DNA of 8,820 nt, taken from NCBI GenBank assembly GCA_009918425.1, contig RGEC01000084.1, positions 1 to 8,820 on the forward strand, in the 5' to 3' direction. The notes below the pieces were generated by a model. The model was not told where the DNA came from, made no database searches, and saw nothing but the letters and a program-made list of their open reading frames with translations. How positions within the stretch are numbered: the first letter of the stretch is position 1; every line of letters starts with the position of its first letter. Both the position numbers and the translations under genes were made by a program. The stretch comes from Bacteroidota bacterium (lineage in GTDB: Bacteria; Bacteroidota; Bacteroidia; NS11-12g; UBA955). Of the stretch, positions 1 through 6,026 are shown in pieces.

Positions 1-170
1 CCCTCGGATGAGTGCGCACGCGCCAGCATCGAGGGAGTTGGTAGCTCGGGAAGCAGCCGAGTCAGCTTTGTGTTGCTACTCGCTACCAGTTTTCCACTGG
101 CGTTGACGACGATCGCTTCTTGTAACTGATTGCGTTCGATGATTTTTGGTAGACGCGCAGTAATCAGGCT
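1..170 (-). CDS. Partial gene fragment, possibly NtrY-like sensor histidine kinase; likely foreign or chimeric sequence
   Basis: Read on the minus strand, this stretch is open in one frame from about 167 down to the left edge, giving about 55 residues that include RLPKIIERNQLQ, EAIVVNASGKLVASS and LPTPSMLARA. The pattern of a short helix followed by a 'hydrophobic run, N/D-x-x-G-K/R-hydrophobic-hydrophobic-A' strand pair resembles the sensor region ahead of the HAMP domain in NtrY-type kinases of Alphaproteobacteria; this is recall, not a search. The frame stays open upward to a stop at 219-221 but has no ATG or GTG, so no start is visible. G+C is about 67 % in bases 1-60 and about 55 % over 1-170, higher than the neighbouring gene just above (about 47 % in 181-240). 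The fragment begins right beside the stop of the dihydroorotase-like gene. I infer a fragment joined by assembly or library chimerism, or by recombination. The family call is weak; the compositional difference is firmer. Confidence 0.35.
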
Positions 171-171
171 G

Positions 172-1455
172 TCAGATATTTTTAACTGCAGCTCTATTGA
201 CAAACCATACCCCGGCCTTTACAGTTCCCATTACCAAGCCTTTGAGCGTTTTCCCCAGCAATGGCTGGTTTACACCCTTACTATAATTCAAAGAAGGTTC
301 AAAAACCCACTCTGCCGTTGGGCTGTACAGGGTTATATCCGCGGGCTGCCCGATATTTAGGCTTACCTTGGGAAGCCCCATAAGTTTACGCGGACCGGAT
401 GAAAGTGCAGAAGCTATTAAATTTAAATCAGGTCTTCCACCGCCTGTCATAGCCTGCAACACAGTTTGAACAGAAGATGCACCCCAGCCGGCGTATTCAA
501 ATTCCACGGCTTTGTTTTCAATATCCTGCGCATGGTGATTGCTCATTACCGCATCAATAGTACCATCTGAAAGACCTTGCCACAGCGCTGTTCTGTCCTT
601 TTCAGTACGATACGGCGGAAGCACTTTATGGTTTTCGTTGAATGTTTCCAGATGCTCATCGGTAAACAACAAATTAAGAGCCGGCACAGCAGCTTTCACG
701 TCTGTACCGGCGGCCTTGGCTTTTCTGATTGCATCTACTGTTTCAGCACTGCTCACACGCACTACGCGCACAGGTGCTTTCAGCCAGGCTGCAATTTGCA
801 GAATCCTTTCCAGCGCTGCGCTTTCACTCACAGACGGCATACCTTTCAAACCCAGAGATGTACTTACCACCCCTTCATGCATTCTGCCTCCGGGTGCCAG
901 TTTCTTATCGTAAGGGAAATATAAAATTGGGGTTTTAAAACCGGATGTATATTCCATCAGGCGAGAAATAAGCCCTGTATCAGAAATAGCATTATCTCCA
1001 TCGCTGAAACCTATTGCCCCGGCCTTTACCATATCATTCAGTTCGGCCATCTCCTGACCTTTTGCATCGCGGGTTATATTCCCCAGCGGTAAAATATGTA
1101 CAGGCAAATCTTCCCCTGATTTTCGGATAGACGAGATCGCGGCGGCATGATCCGGCAGTGGATGATTGCCAGCCAAAACTGCAACGTGAGTAAATCCACC
1201 GGCTTGTGCGGCGGCGGAAAGACTTTTAAGGTCTTCCTTCCATTCTTCTCCGGGTTCTCCGCAGTAAGATAGAATGTCGAGCCAGCCTGTATTTGCAATC
1301 TGCCCGCTGGCGTTAATCTCAGTGTCGGCGGAAACACCCAGATCTGAACCCATAGACTCGATGATGCCGTCTTTAATGTAGATATCTGTTTGCTTCCCGT
1401 GGTAAACAGAATCGGGATCTATAATTTGTGCCGACCTTATTAAAATACTTGTCAT
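172..1455 (-). CDS. Dihydroorotase-like protein of the amidohydrolase superfamily, metal ligands lost (probable non-catalytic PyrC paralogue)
   Basis: This 427-residue protein has the length and layout of a class I dihydroorotase, the enzyme that closes carbamoyl-aspartate to dihydroorotate in pyrimidine synthesis. The N-terminal beta-sandwich (1-55) contains the usual IIDP; the barrel contains GWLDILSYCGEPG (57-69), EDLKSLSAAAQAGGFTHV (74-91), GFSDGD (149-154) and the C-terminal GQPADITLY (369-377). The active-site residues have changed. The His-x-His after the first strand is Leu62-Ser-Tyr64, and the substrate Arg is Gly66. The next metal His is Phe180, the His of the HVS motif is Arg233, and the catalytic Asp of the TDH motif is Asn306 (SNH 305-307). 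Asp152 and His307 remain. Family knowledge says such variants, like PyrC' of pseudomonad aspartate transcarbamoylase, are structural and not catalytic. The start overlaps the stop of the BatA-like gene as ATGA, which supports translational coupling. Standard pipelines would call it pyrC; I would not expect dihydroorotase activity. Confidence 0.88.
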   Translation of the reverse strand: MTSILIRSAQIIDPDSVYHGKQTDIYIKDGIIESMGSDLGVSADTEINASGQIANTGWLDILSYCGEPGEEWKEDLKSLSAAAQAGGFTHVAVLAGNHPLPDHAAAISSIRKSGEDLPVHILPLGNITRDAKGQEMAELNDMVKAGAIGFSDGDNAISDTGLISRLMEYTSGFKTPILYFPYDKKLAPGGRMHEGVVSTSLGLKGMPSVSESAALERILQIAAWLKAPVRVVRVSSAETVDAIRKAKAAGTDVKAAVPALNLLFTDEHLETFNENHKVLPPYRTEKDRTALWQGLSDGTIDAVMSNHHAQDIENKAVEFEYAGWGASSVQTVLQAMTGGGRPDLNLIASALSSGPRKLMGLPKVSLNIGQPADITLYSPTAEWVFEPSLNYSKGVNQPLLGKTLKGLVMGTVKAGVWFVNRAAVKNI

Positions 1456-2147
1456 GTTAACTGCCTTTTAGTAATTTTATTGAACCGTAAATCCCAAAAT
1501 ACAAGAACCAAAACTTCCATTGCGAAAAAAACAGCAGCGAGCCAAATAAACAAGCGCCATTTTGTAGTGTCTGATATTTTGGCCTGGAAGGCTGCAATTG
1601 CATTGTCGCCCTGCATCCATGCGATATTGTTTGAAGTAGTCCAGGCTTTCATGACATCTTCAGAGGCCATATTGGGATTACTCTCCAGCCTGTTGTCATT
1701 CACGGCCACATTTGCGAGTAAGCGATTACTGCCATTTTCCAATAGCTTGTAGTTGCCTGCTTTTTCGGGCTGAGAACCCAGATATACACCTATTCCTCCA
1801 CCTGAAGGGCTCATTTCGGCCATACCTTCCCAACCTTCGCTTTTTAGCACTGGGGGCTTTTCTGTTAATTTCTTCAAATTTTCTATCGGCAAAACAGACC
1901 TGGACTTACAGATTCCATACAAGGGCGGTCCGGGGTTGCCCGCTATCATAGCCTGGGTAAGCAACGGTAAAAACAAGGGGCTCTTCACCAGGTTCCCACC
2001 TTCTTCGGTAAATGGAGATGTGAAAAAATACCCAAATATATGCGTCGCGGTTTTTAGCCGGCCGACCGGCAAATGGCCCAATGTCGGATTTCTTTTGTAA
2101 AAAAGGCTGAGATTCGATAACCTTCTCAACAAAACGATTGGATGCAC
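1452..2147 (-). CDS. C-terminal piece of the split BatA-like protein
   Basis: This frame can be read from a GTG at 2145-2147, but that start is probably not used: the first 40 or so residues (to about 2031) are the wrong frame for the upstream protein. Real coding sequence resumes at FFTSPFTEEGGNLVKSPLF (from 2027 down), a conserved segment in Bacteroidota BatA-domain proteins. A glycine-rich stretch (SPSGGGIGVYLG, 113-124) and a segment with LLENGSNRLLANVAVNDNRLE (about 135-155) follow; the latter resembles the usual 'N....E.D' motif before the last helix. A membrane helix covers about 197-220 (WRLFIWLAAVFFAMEVLVLV), and a short basic tail ends the protein. Its stop TGA overlaps the ATG of the dihydroorotase-like gene as ATGA. 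Without an upstream frame correction this half would probably not be made, except by internal initiation. Confidence 0.75.
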   Translation of the reverse strand: MHPIVLLRRLSNLSLFYKRNPTLGHLPVGRLKTATHIFGYFFTSPFTEEGGNLVKSPLFLPLLTQAMIAGNPGPPLYGICKSRSVLPIENLKKLTEKPPVLKSEGWEGMAEMSPSGGGIGVYLGSQPEKAGNYKLLENGSNRLLANVAVNDNRLESNPNMASEDVMKAWTTSNNIAWMQGDNAIAAFQAKISDTTKWRLFIWLAAVFFAMEVLVLVFWDLRFNKITKRQLT

Positions 2148-3135
2148 TCACACCCACACTGCGGGCTGCGCTGCTGCTTACATTCACATATAATACATTA
2201 TCAAAAGCAGCACCGGGATCCTCAATAACCAGCTTACCCATATTGGCTGGTTTATTTTCTACCATAAACTCAATGGAAGAAACTGCAGCATTTTCAGGAA
2301 GCACAGTAATTCTTCCTGTACCCATCAAGCCGGTTTCAGTATAAAATTTTACCGGAAAATCCTCAAGTGGTTCTTTGGTATAATTGGTTATTTTGAATTG
2401 AATGGTATTTTTTTCGCCCGGCATCAGATAGGGCTTTTGCAGCCACGCTGAATCAATGCTTATATTTTCTCTTTTATCAGAAGTGATTTTTACGAACGTA
2501 ACAGATACCCCCCGCAATTCGGCTATGGCCTTAGGCTCACCTGCAAACCCTGACTGAAAGTCGGAAATAATAAAAGCCGCATGACTGTTGCCTTCTTGTT
2601 TCAGATCATCTGAAATATCTACCAGAAGTGCAGATAGCGCAACAGATCCCGATTGAATTTTCAACGCATCAATATAGGAAACAGCTTCTGCAGCTGATAC
2701 AAATCGCAATTGAGAGCCTGCAGATTGTTGTGACCGAACTTGGAACTCTCCGTTATTTCCGTAAGACTTCACAATTTCCCTGGCCCGCTGCTTAGCTGTT
2801 TCCAGCATAATCTGTCCGTCACGACCATTATCCATGCTGTATGAGTTGTCAATAAAAATACTTACCCGCGTTTTTCCGGTCCCCTGAATGTTTTGCTTAT
2901 GGCAGGCAGGAATCGCAAACGCCAGCACCATACAGGCTACTGCCAGCATTCTGCACGCCAAGGTTATCAGATGCTTAAGCTTATTTTGATTTTTTGTTTC
3001 TATTTCCACTTCCTTGAGCAAGCGAACCCGGGTAAAGCGTATTACCCGATGTTTTCTGAAGCGAAAAAGATGTACCAGCAGTGGAATAAGCACCAATAAA
3101 AGTGCTGATAAAAACACCGGGTATAAAAAGGACAT
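1906..3135 (-). CDS. N-terminal piece of the split BatA-like protein (BatA domain plus vWA-like domain)
   Basis: This frame of 409 residues is authentic up to about residue 371; the last 38 or so residues after the frameshift (from HISIYRRRW on) are out-of-frame junk. Residues 1-22 form a first membrane helix, followed by the basic RFRKHRVIRFTRVRLLKE signature typical of the BatA N-terminal domain (TIGR02226-like). A second membrane helix covers about 57-77. A vWA-like domain follows with FIDNSYSMD (94-102), giving the MIDAS DxSxS as Asp96, Ser98, Ser100, and FIISDFQSG (188-196) as the second strand with Asp192. Residues from about 225 to 325 look like a beta-sandwich (MPGEKNTIQFKITNYTKEPL). 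The ATG at 3133-3135 lies 9 bases past the stop of the thioesterase. In Bacteroidota, bat genes are linked to aerotolerance and envelope functions, but this protein is a distant relative and its job is unknown. Confidence 0.85.
   Translation of the reverse strand: MSFLYPVFLSALLLVLIPLLVHLFRFRKHRVIRFTRVRLLKEVEIETKNQNKLKHLITLACRMLAVACMVLAFAIPACHKQNIQGTGKTRVSIFIDNSYSMDNGRDGQIMLETAKQRAREIVKSYGNNGEFQVRSQQSAGSQLRFVSAAEAVSYIDALKIQSGSVALSALLVDISDDLKQEGNSHAAFIISDFQSGFAGEPKAIAELRGVSVTFVKITSDKRENISIDSAWLQKPYLMPGEKNTIQFKITNYTKEPLEDFPVKFYTETGLMGTGRITVLPENAAVSSIEFMVENKPANMGKLVIEDPGAAFDNVLYVNVSSSAARSVGVSASNRFVEKVIESQPFLQKKSDIGPFAGRPAKNRDAYIWVFFHISIYRRRWEPGEEPLVFTVAYPGYDSGQPRTALVWNL
2023..2028 (-). other. Probable frameshift site: homopolymer of six A (T6 on the coding strand)
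   Basis: On the coding strand the zero frame reads GTA TTT TTT CAC. With one T fewer it reads GTA TTT TTC ACA TCT CCA, which gives V-F-F-T-S-P and enters the conserved C-terminal frame directly. No other single-base change in the permitted interval (1909-2147) that I checked joins the two halves at so natural a motif. It could be a real mutation, a homopolymer base-calling error, or a slippage site. Confidence 0.65.
2057..2070. repeat. Short GC-rich inverted repeat inside the BatA-like gene
   Basis: The five-base arms GCCGG (2057-2061) and CCGGC (2066-2070) flank a four-base loop. The element sits in a local GC-rich patch about 30 bases from the frameshift site. It has no T run after it on either strand and lies inside coding sequence, so it is not a terminator. 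It lies where homologues usually have more sequence, so it may mark a deletion end; this is inference. Confidence 0.4.
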
Positions 3136-3139
3136 AGCG

Positions 3140-3147
3140 CAAAGTTA
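3140..3147 (-). promoter_or_regulatory. Possible internal promoter box before the BatA-like gene
   Basis: Minus-strand TAACTTTG exactly fits the TAnnTTTG -7 box and lies four bases upstream of the ATG at 3135. It begins with the TAA stop of the thioesterase gene, and I see no TTG at the right distance upstream. It may be chance, or a weak internal promoter. Confidence 0.3.
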
Positions 3148-3507
3148 CGAAATTGGATCGTCGGGTAGCGAATACCGCTGTATAATCCAGTCAGGAATCG
3201 GTTTGGGTCTGCCGGATTTTAAATCCACCATTACATATTCTGCCCAGCCTTTGCAACTGATTTTGCCATCAGCGGAAAACAGAATATTAAACTCAACCCG
3301 AACGGAAGCAGTTCCCATTTCAACAATGCATGTCTGCACATCCATATAATCGCCCATTTTAAGCGGTCGTAAAAACCGTAATTCCGTAGCCGATAAATAC
3401 CAACCTAGATTATGTTCCAGAAACTCCTGCATCGACATGCCATAACAGCGTTTCATTTGTTCAAGACGGGCTGCAAATACATAATCCGTACCCTTATTTA
3501 AAGGCAT
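3145..3507 (-). CDS. Hotdog-fold acyl-CoA/ACP thioesterase-like protein, N-terminally short
   Basis: This 120-residue protein matches the 4HBT hotdog layout from its long helix onward. The helix is YVFAARLEQMKRCYG (9-23). The strands follow: LGWYLSATELRFLRPLKMGD (34-53), then MDVQTCIVEMGTASVRVEFNILFS (55-78), then ISCKGWAEYVMVDLKSGRP (83-101). The C-terminal 'GRPKPIPDWI' is typical of Bacteroidota members. Such enzymes hydrolyse acyl-thioesters of CoA or ACP. Family members usually have about 15-20 more residues in front, including the catalytic Asp and a GHVNN-like motif ahead of the helix; here only MPLNKGTD precedes it. Extending the frame upstream (ASRKHLKRAFL) does not supply that segment. 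The ATG shares a base with the stop of the kinase (TGATG), which fixes the start by coupling. Either this is a divergent member with altered catalysis, or it is an N-terminally decayed copy. Confidence 0.75.
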   Translation of the reverse strand: MPLNKGTDYVFAARLEQMKRCYGMSMQEFLEHNLGWYLSATELRFLRPLKMGDYMDVQTCIVEMGTASVRVEFNILFSADGKISCKGWAEYVMVDLKSGRPKPIPDWIIQRYSLPDDPIS

Positions 3508-4124
3508 CAGAAAAGCCCGTTTAAGGTGCTTTCTACTTGCTGAATAATTTGTGCCGCATGATCCGGATTGTCTGAAAAATCCATATCATCTACATTGAAA
3601 ACCAGCAATTTGCCCTTATACTCACTGATCCATGCCTCATATCGCTCATTAAGTCTTTTCAAATAATCCAATCGGATGGCATCCTCATAATCGCGGCCCC
3701 GCATCTGAATTTGATGTACAAGCTTTGGAATTCCGGCCCTAAGGTAAATCAGTAAATCCGGGGGTGTAATCTGCTGACTGATATTCTCGAAAAGCGCATT
3801 ATAATTTTCGTAGTCCCGGGTACTCATAAGACCCATAGCATGCAGGTTTGGCGCAAAAATATGCGCGTCTTCATAAATGGTTCTGTCTTGAATTACCGTT
3901 TTTTTACCCTTGCGGATATCCTGAATATGCTTCCAGCGTGTATTGAGAAAATACACCTGAAGATTGAAGCTCCAGCGTTGCATATCCTCATAAAAGTCCG
4001 ATATATATGGGTTATCATCCATATCTTCCAGCTGCATTTCCCAGTCATAGTGCTTGGCTAGTAAATGCGTTAAAGTTGTCTTTCCTGCTCCTATATTTCC
4101 CGCTATTGCGATATGCATGGCCAT
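3507..4124 (-). CDS. Deoxynucleoside kinase (dNK/dGK-dCK family)
   Basis: This full-length 205-residue enzyme phosphorylates a deoxynucleoside at the 5'-OH with ATP, in nucleotide salvage in the cytosol. The P-loop is GNIGAGKTT (9-17). The acidic LED (32-34) holds the likely catalytic base Glu33. The WSFNLQVYFL segment (51-60) and QDRTIYEDAHIFAPNL (79-94) carry the DR[S/T] motif, with Asp80-Arg81. The arginine-rich lid is RGRDYEDAIRLDYL (142-155). The C-terminus NGLF is the usual end of Bacteroidota members. Two starts are possible: ATG at 4122-4124 and ATG at 4116-4118 (residue 3, giving MHIAIAGN, the form common in relatives). It is the first gene of the four-gene minus-strand operon. The exact substrate (dA, dG or dC) cannot be read from the sequence. 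Confidence 0.93.
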   Translation of the reverse strand: MAMHIAIAGNIGAGKTTLTHLLAKHYDWEMQLEDMDDNPYISDFYEDMQRWSFNLQVYFLNTRWKHIQDIRKGKKTVIQDRTIYEDAHIFAPNLHAMGLMSTRDYENYNALFENISQQITPPDLLIYLRAGIPKLVHQIQMRGRDYEDAIRLDYLKRLNERYEAWISEYKGKLLVFNVDDMDFSDNPDHAAQIIQQVESTLNGLF

Positions 4125-4128
4125 AGTG

Positions 4129-4160
4129 CAATATTACAATGGCTGAAAAAAGGTGTGCAA
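4129..4160 (-). promoter_or_regulatory. Candidate Bacteroidota-type promoter for the dNK operon
   Basis: On the minus strand TAATATTG (4129-4136) matches the Bacteroidota -7 box TAnnTTTG with one mismatch. A TTG at 4158-4160 lies 21 bases upstream, within the usual spacing. The box ends only four bases before the ATG at 4124, so transcription would begin at or near the start codon (leaderless), or translation starts at the ATG at 4118. Confidence 0.5.
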
Positions 4161-4178
4161 GTGGTTTGCAAAATAAAG

Positions 4179-4207
4179 TTTTACACAAATTCAGTGCCCT
4201 ACCTTTG
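4179..4207 (+). promoter_or_regulatory. Candidate Bacteroidota-type promoter for the ABC transporter gene
   Basis: TACCTTTG (4200-4207) fits TAnnTTTG exactly. A weak upstream box, TTTT at 4179-4182, lies 17 bases before it. The GTG start is at 4222, so the leader would be only about 8-10 bases. With the opposite-strand promoter at 4129-4160, it makes 4125-4221 a compact divergent promoter region. Confidence 0.55.
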
Positions 4208-4221
4208 CAGAACTCCTAACC

Positions 4222-5982
4222 GTGAAAAGCCCGAAAAAATTCAATCCAGGTCTGCTGGGACGCATTATGAAACTGGCGCTCCCGAAACGGGGAACTTTTT
4301 ACGGTGCCATTATCTTAACACTCACCCAGAGTTGTCTTTCTGCCATTCAACCTAATTTTTACAGCCATGCCATAGATCAATATGTTATGAAAGGCACATC
4401 AGAAGGTCTTGGATTGTGGTGCCTGCTAATTTTGTCACTTCTGATTACCCAAACTTTTCTGGGTTTTCTAAACAGCTGGTTATCTGAAAAAATAGGACAA
4501 GATGTAATCCTGCGTATGCGCAATTACACCTATAAACACTTGTTATATCTACGACAAAGCTTCTTCGACAAAACACCGGTAGGCACATCTGTCACCCGAA
4601 CCATCAGTGATATTGAAACTGTAACCGAACTTTTCTCTGCAGGGCTCATAACCATAGCCGGAGACGCTTTTCAGATTGTAATCATACTGGTATGTATGTT
4701 CATTATTAGCTGGAAATTAACCCTTTTAACCCTTTTGGTACTTCCCTTTTTATTGTGGGCAGCCAATTTTTTCCGGAAAGGCGTTCGAGACAGTTTTCAG
4801 CAGGTTCGAAATGAAGTTTCCAGACTCAATTCATTCATTCAGGAGCATGTTACCGGCATGCATATCGTACAGTTATTTAACCGTCAGGAGAAGGAATTCT
4901 CCAAATTCAATAAGATAAATGCTTCGCACAGAGATGCACATATACGGGGTATTTTTTACTACGCAGTATTCTTTCCCATAGTTGAATTTCTTGTAGCTGT
5001 TACCCTTGCCATCATTCTGTTGTATGGTACCGGGGGTATTATGAAAAACAGCATTCAACCCGGAGAACTGACTGCTTTTATCATGTTTGTAAACCTTTTC
5101 TTTCGTCCCGTTCGCGCCATTGCCGACCGCTTCAACAACATACAAATGGGCATGGTGGCTGCAGAAAGAATTTTTGAACTGCTGGATAATGCCGAAAATA
5201 CCGAAACTACCGGAAATATTATACCCGACAAATTAAACGGAGAAATTCGTTTTGAAAATGTTTGGTTTGCCTATGAAGATGACAACTGGGTAATCCGCGA
5301 TTTATCATTCACTGTAAAACCCGGAGAAACCTTCGCCATTGTAGGGCATACAGGCAGCGGCAAAACCACAGTCATCGGTCTGCTATCGCGTTTTTACCAA
5401 CACCAGCGAGGAAAAATATACATAGATGGCATCGAAATTGAATCCTATAATCTTGAAATTTTAAGGAAGAGAATTGTGTCTGTTCTTCAGGATGTTTTTC
5501 TCTTTAGCGGCAGTATTTCAGACAATATACGCCTTAAAAATGCAGAAATCAGCGATGAAGAGATTGCAGAATCCGCCCGAATGATAGGAGCATACGATTT
5601 CATAGATCATTTACCCGGCAAATTTGATTTTAATGTAATGGAAAGAGGCATGTCTCTGAGCCTGGGCCAGAGACAGCTCATCAGCTTTATAAGGGCACTT
5701 GCCTGCAAACCGGAAATCATCATTTTGGATGAGGCCACCAGCAATATTGACAGCGAAACAGAACTTTTAATTCAAAAGGCCATTCTGCAATTGCTTAACA
5801 ATCGAACTGCCGTGGTAATTGCGCACAGGTTGAGTACCATAAGGCATGCTGACCGTATCTTATATATGAAAAGTGGTGTGAAATGTGAGGAGGGTACACA
5901 CAACGAACTTATGGAACTTAATGGTCTGTATGCGAGCATGTATATGGCTCAGCAATTTTCCGACAATAATGTTATTGCATAA
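4222..5982 (+). CDS. ABC transporter, exporter type (fused transmembrane and ATPase half-transporter)
   Basis: This 586-residue protein has the MsbA/multidrug-exporter layout. The transmembrane domain (about 15-315) has hydrophobic stretches near 28-42, 63-83, 142-164, 166-184, 243-273 and 283-297. It also has the family's YLRQSFFDKTPVGTSVTRTISDIE segment (about 109-132). The ATPase domain begins near IRFENVWFAY (342-351). It has Walker A GHTGSGKT (375-382), Q-loop Gln423, signature LSLGQ (479-483), Walker B IIILDEA (499-505) with catalytic Glu504, D-loop SNID (507-510) and switch His535. All catalytic residues are present, so the protein can act as a homodimer; no partner gene is visible. 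The substrate (lipid or drug) cannot be told. The start is GTG at 4222: it retains the conserved LLGRIMKLALPKRG region, whereas the first ATG (4267) would remove part of it. The gene stands alone on the plus strand. Confidence 0.95.
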   Translation: MKSPKKFNPGLLGRIMKLALPKRGTFYGAIILTLTQSCLSAIQPNFYSHAIDQYVMKGTSEGLGLWCLLILSLLITQTFLGFLNSWLSEKIGQDVILRMRNYTYKHLLYLRQSFFDKTPVGTSVTRTISDIETVTELFSAGLITIAGDAFQIVIILVCMFIISWKLTLLTLLVLPFLLWAANFFRKGVRDSFQQVRNEVSRLNSFIQEHVTGMHIVQLFNRQEKEFSKFNKINASHRDAHIRGIFYYAVFFPIVEFLVAVTLAIILLYGTGGIMKNSIQPGELTAFIMFVNLFFRPVRAIADRFNNIQMGMVAAERIFELLDNAENTETTGNIIPDKLNGEIRFENVWFAYEDDNWVIRDLSFTVKPGETFAIVGHTGSGKTTVIGLLSRFYQHQRGKIYIDGIEIESYNLEILRKRIVSVLQDVFLFSGSISDNIRLKNAEISDEEIAESARMIGAYDFIDHLPGKFDFNVMERGMSLSLGQRQLISFIRALACKPEIIILDEATSNIDSETELLIQKAILQLLNNRTAVVIAHRLSTIRHADRILYMKSGVKCEEGTHNELMELNGLYASMYMAQQFSDNNVIA

Positions 5983-5983
5983 A

Positions 5984-6010
5984 AAAAGCCGGCCATTACG
6001 ACCGGCTTTT
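5984..6010. terminator. Bidirectional intrinsic terminator between the ABC transporter and rpoC
   Basis: A perfect nine-base stem (AAAAGCCGG at 5984-5992 pairing with CCGGCTTTT at 6002-6010) encloses a nine-base loop. The A tract before it and T tract after it supply a U run in both directions. It starts two bases after the ABC gene's TAA and ends 16 bases past the rpoC stop, serving the two converging genes. Confidence 0.88.
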
Positions 6011-6026
6011 CGTTGTTTAATGAAAA

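Larger units (their letters stand above)
1452..3135 (-). pseudogene. BatA-like two-transmembrane / vWA-type membrane protein, interrupted by a frameshift
   Basis: Two overlapping minus-strand frames together encode one protein: N-terminal BatA domain with two membrane helices, a vWA-like region with a DxSxS motif, a beta-rich region, then a C-terminal periplasmic segment and a final membrane helix. The first frame stops at 1906. The second frame is closed upstream by TGA at 2148-2150. The shift must therefore lie between these points. Dropping one T from the coding-strand T6 run (A6 at 2023-2028 on the plus strand) turns VFFHIS into VFFTSPFTEEGGN, joining the frames at a motif I recall from Bacteroidota homologues (FTSPF..GGNLVKSPLFLPLL). 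The repaired protein would be about 560 residues. The C-terminal half keeps coding character and an intact ATGA coupling to the next gene, so the break is either recent, a sequence error, or bypassed by slippage. The protein would sit in the inner membrane; its function is not established. Confidence 0.8.

Noticed and set aside
539..938. Overlapping plus-strand open frames of 69-124 codons
   Set aside because: They lie antisense to the well-supported dihydroorotase-like gene, and their translations show no family pattern.
2057..2070. GC-rich hairpin considered as a terminator
   Set aside because: It lies inside coding sequence, has a short stem, and no U run follows on either strand.
4873..5145. 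A 90-codon minus-strand frame inside the ABC transporter gene
   Set aside because: It is antisense to the conserved transmembrane domain and has no promoter or family resemblance.
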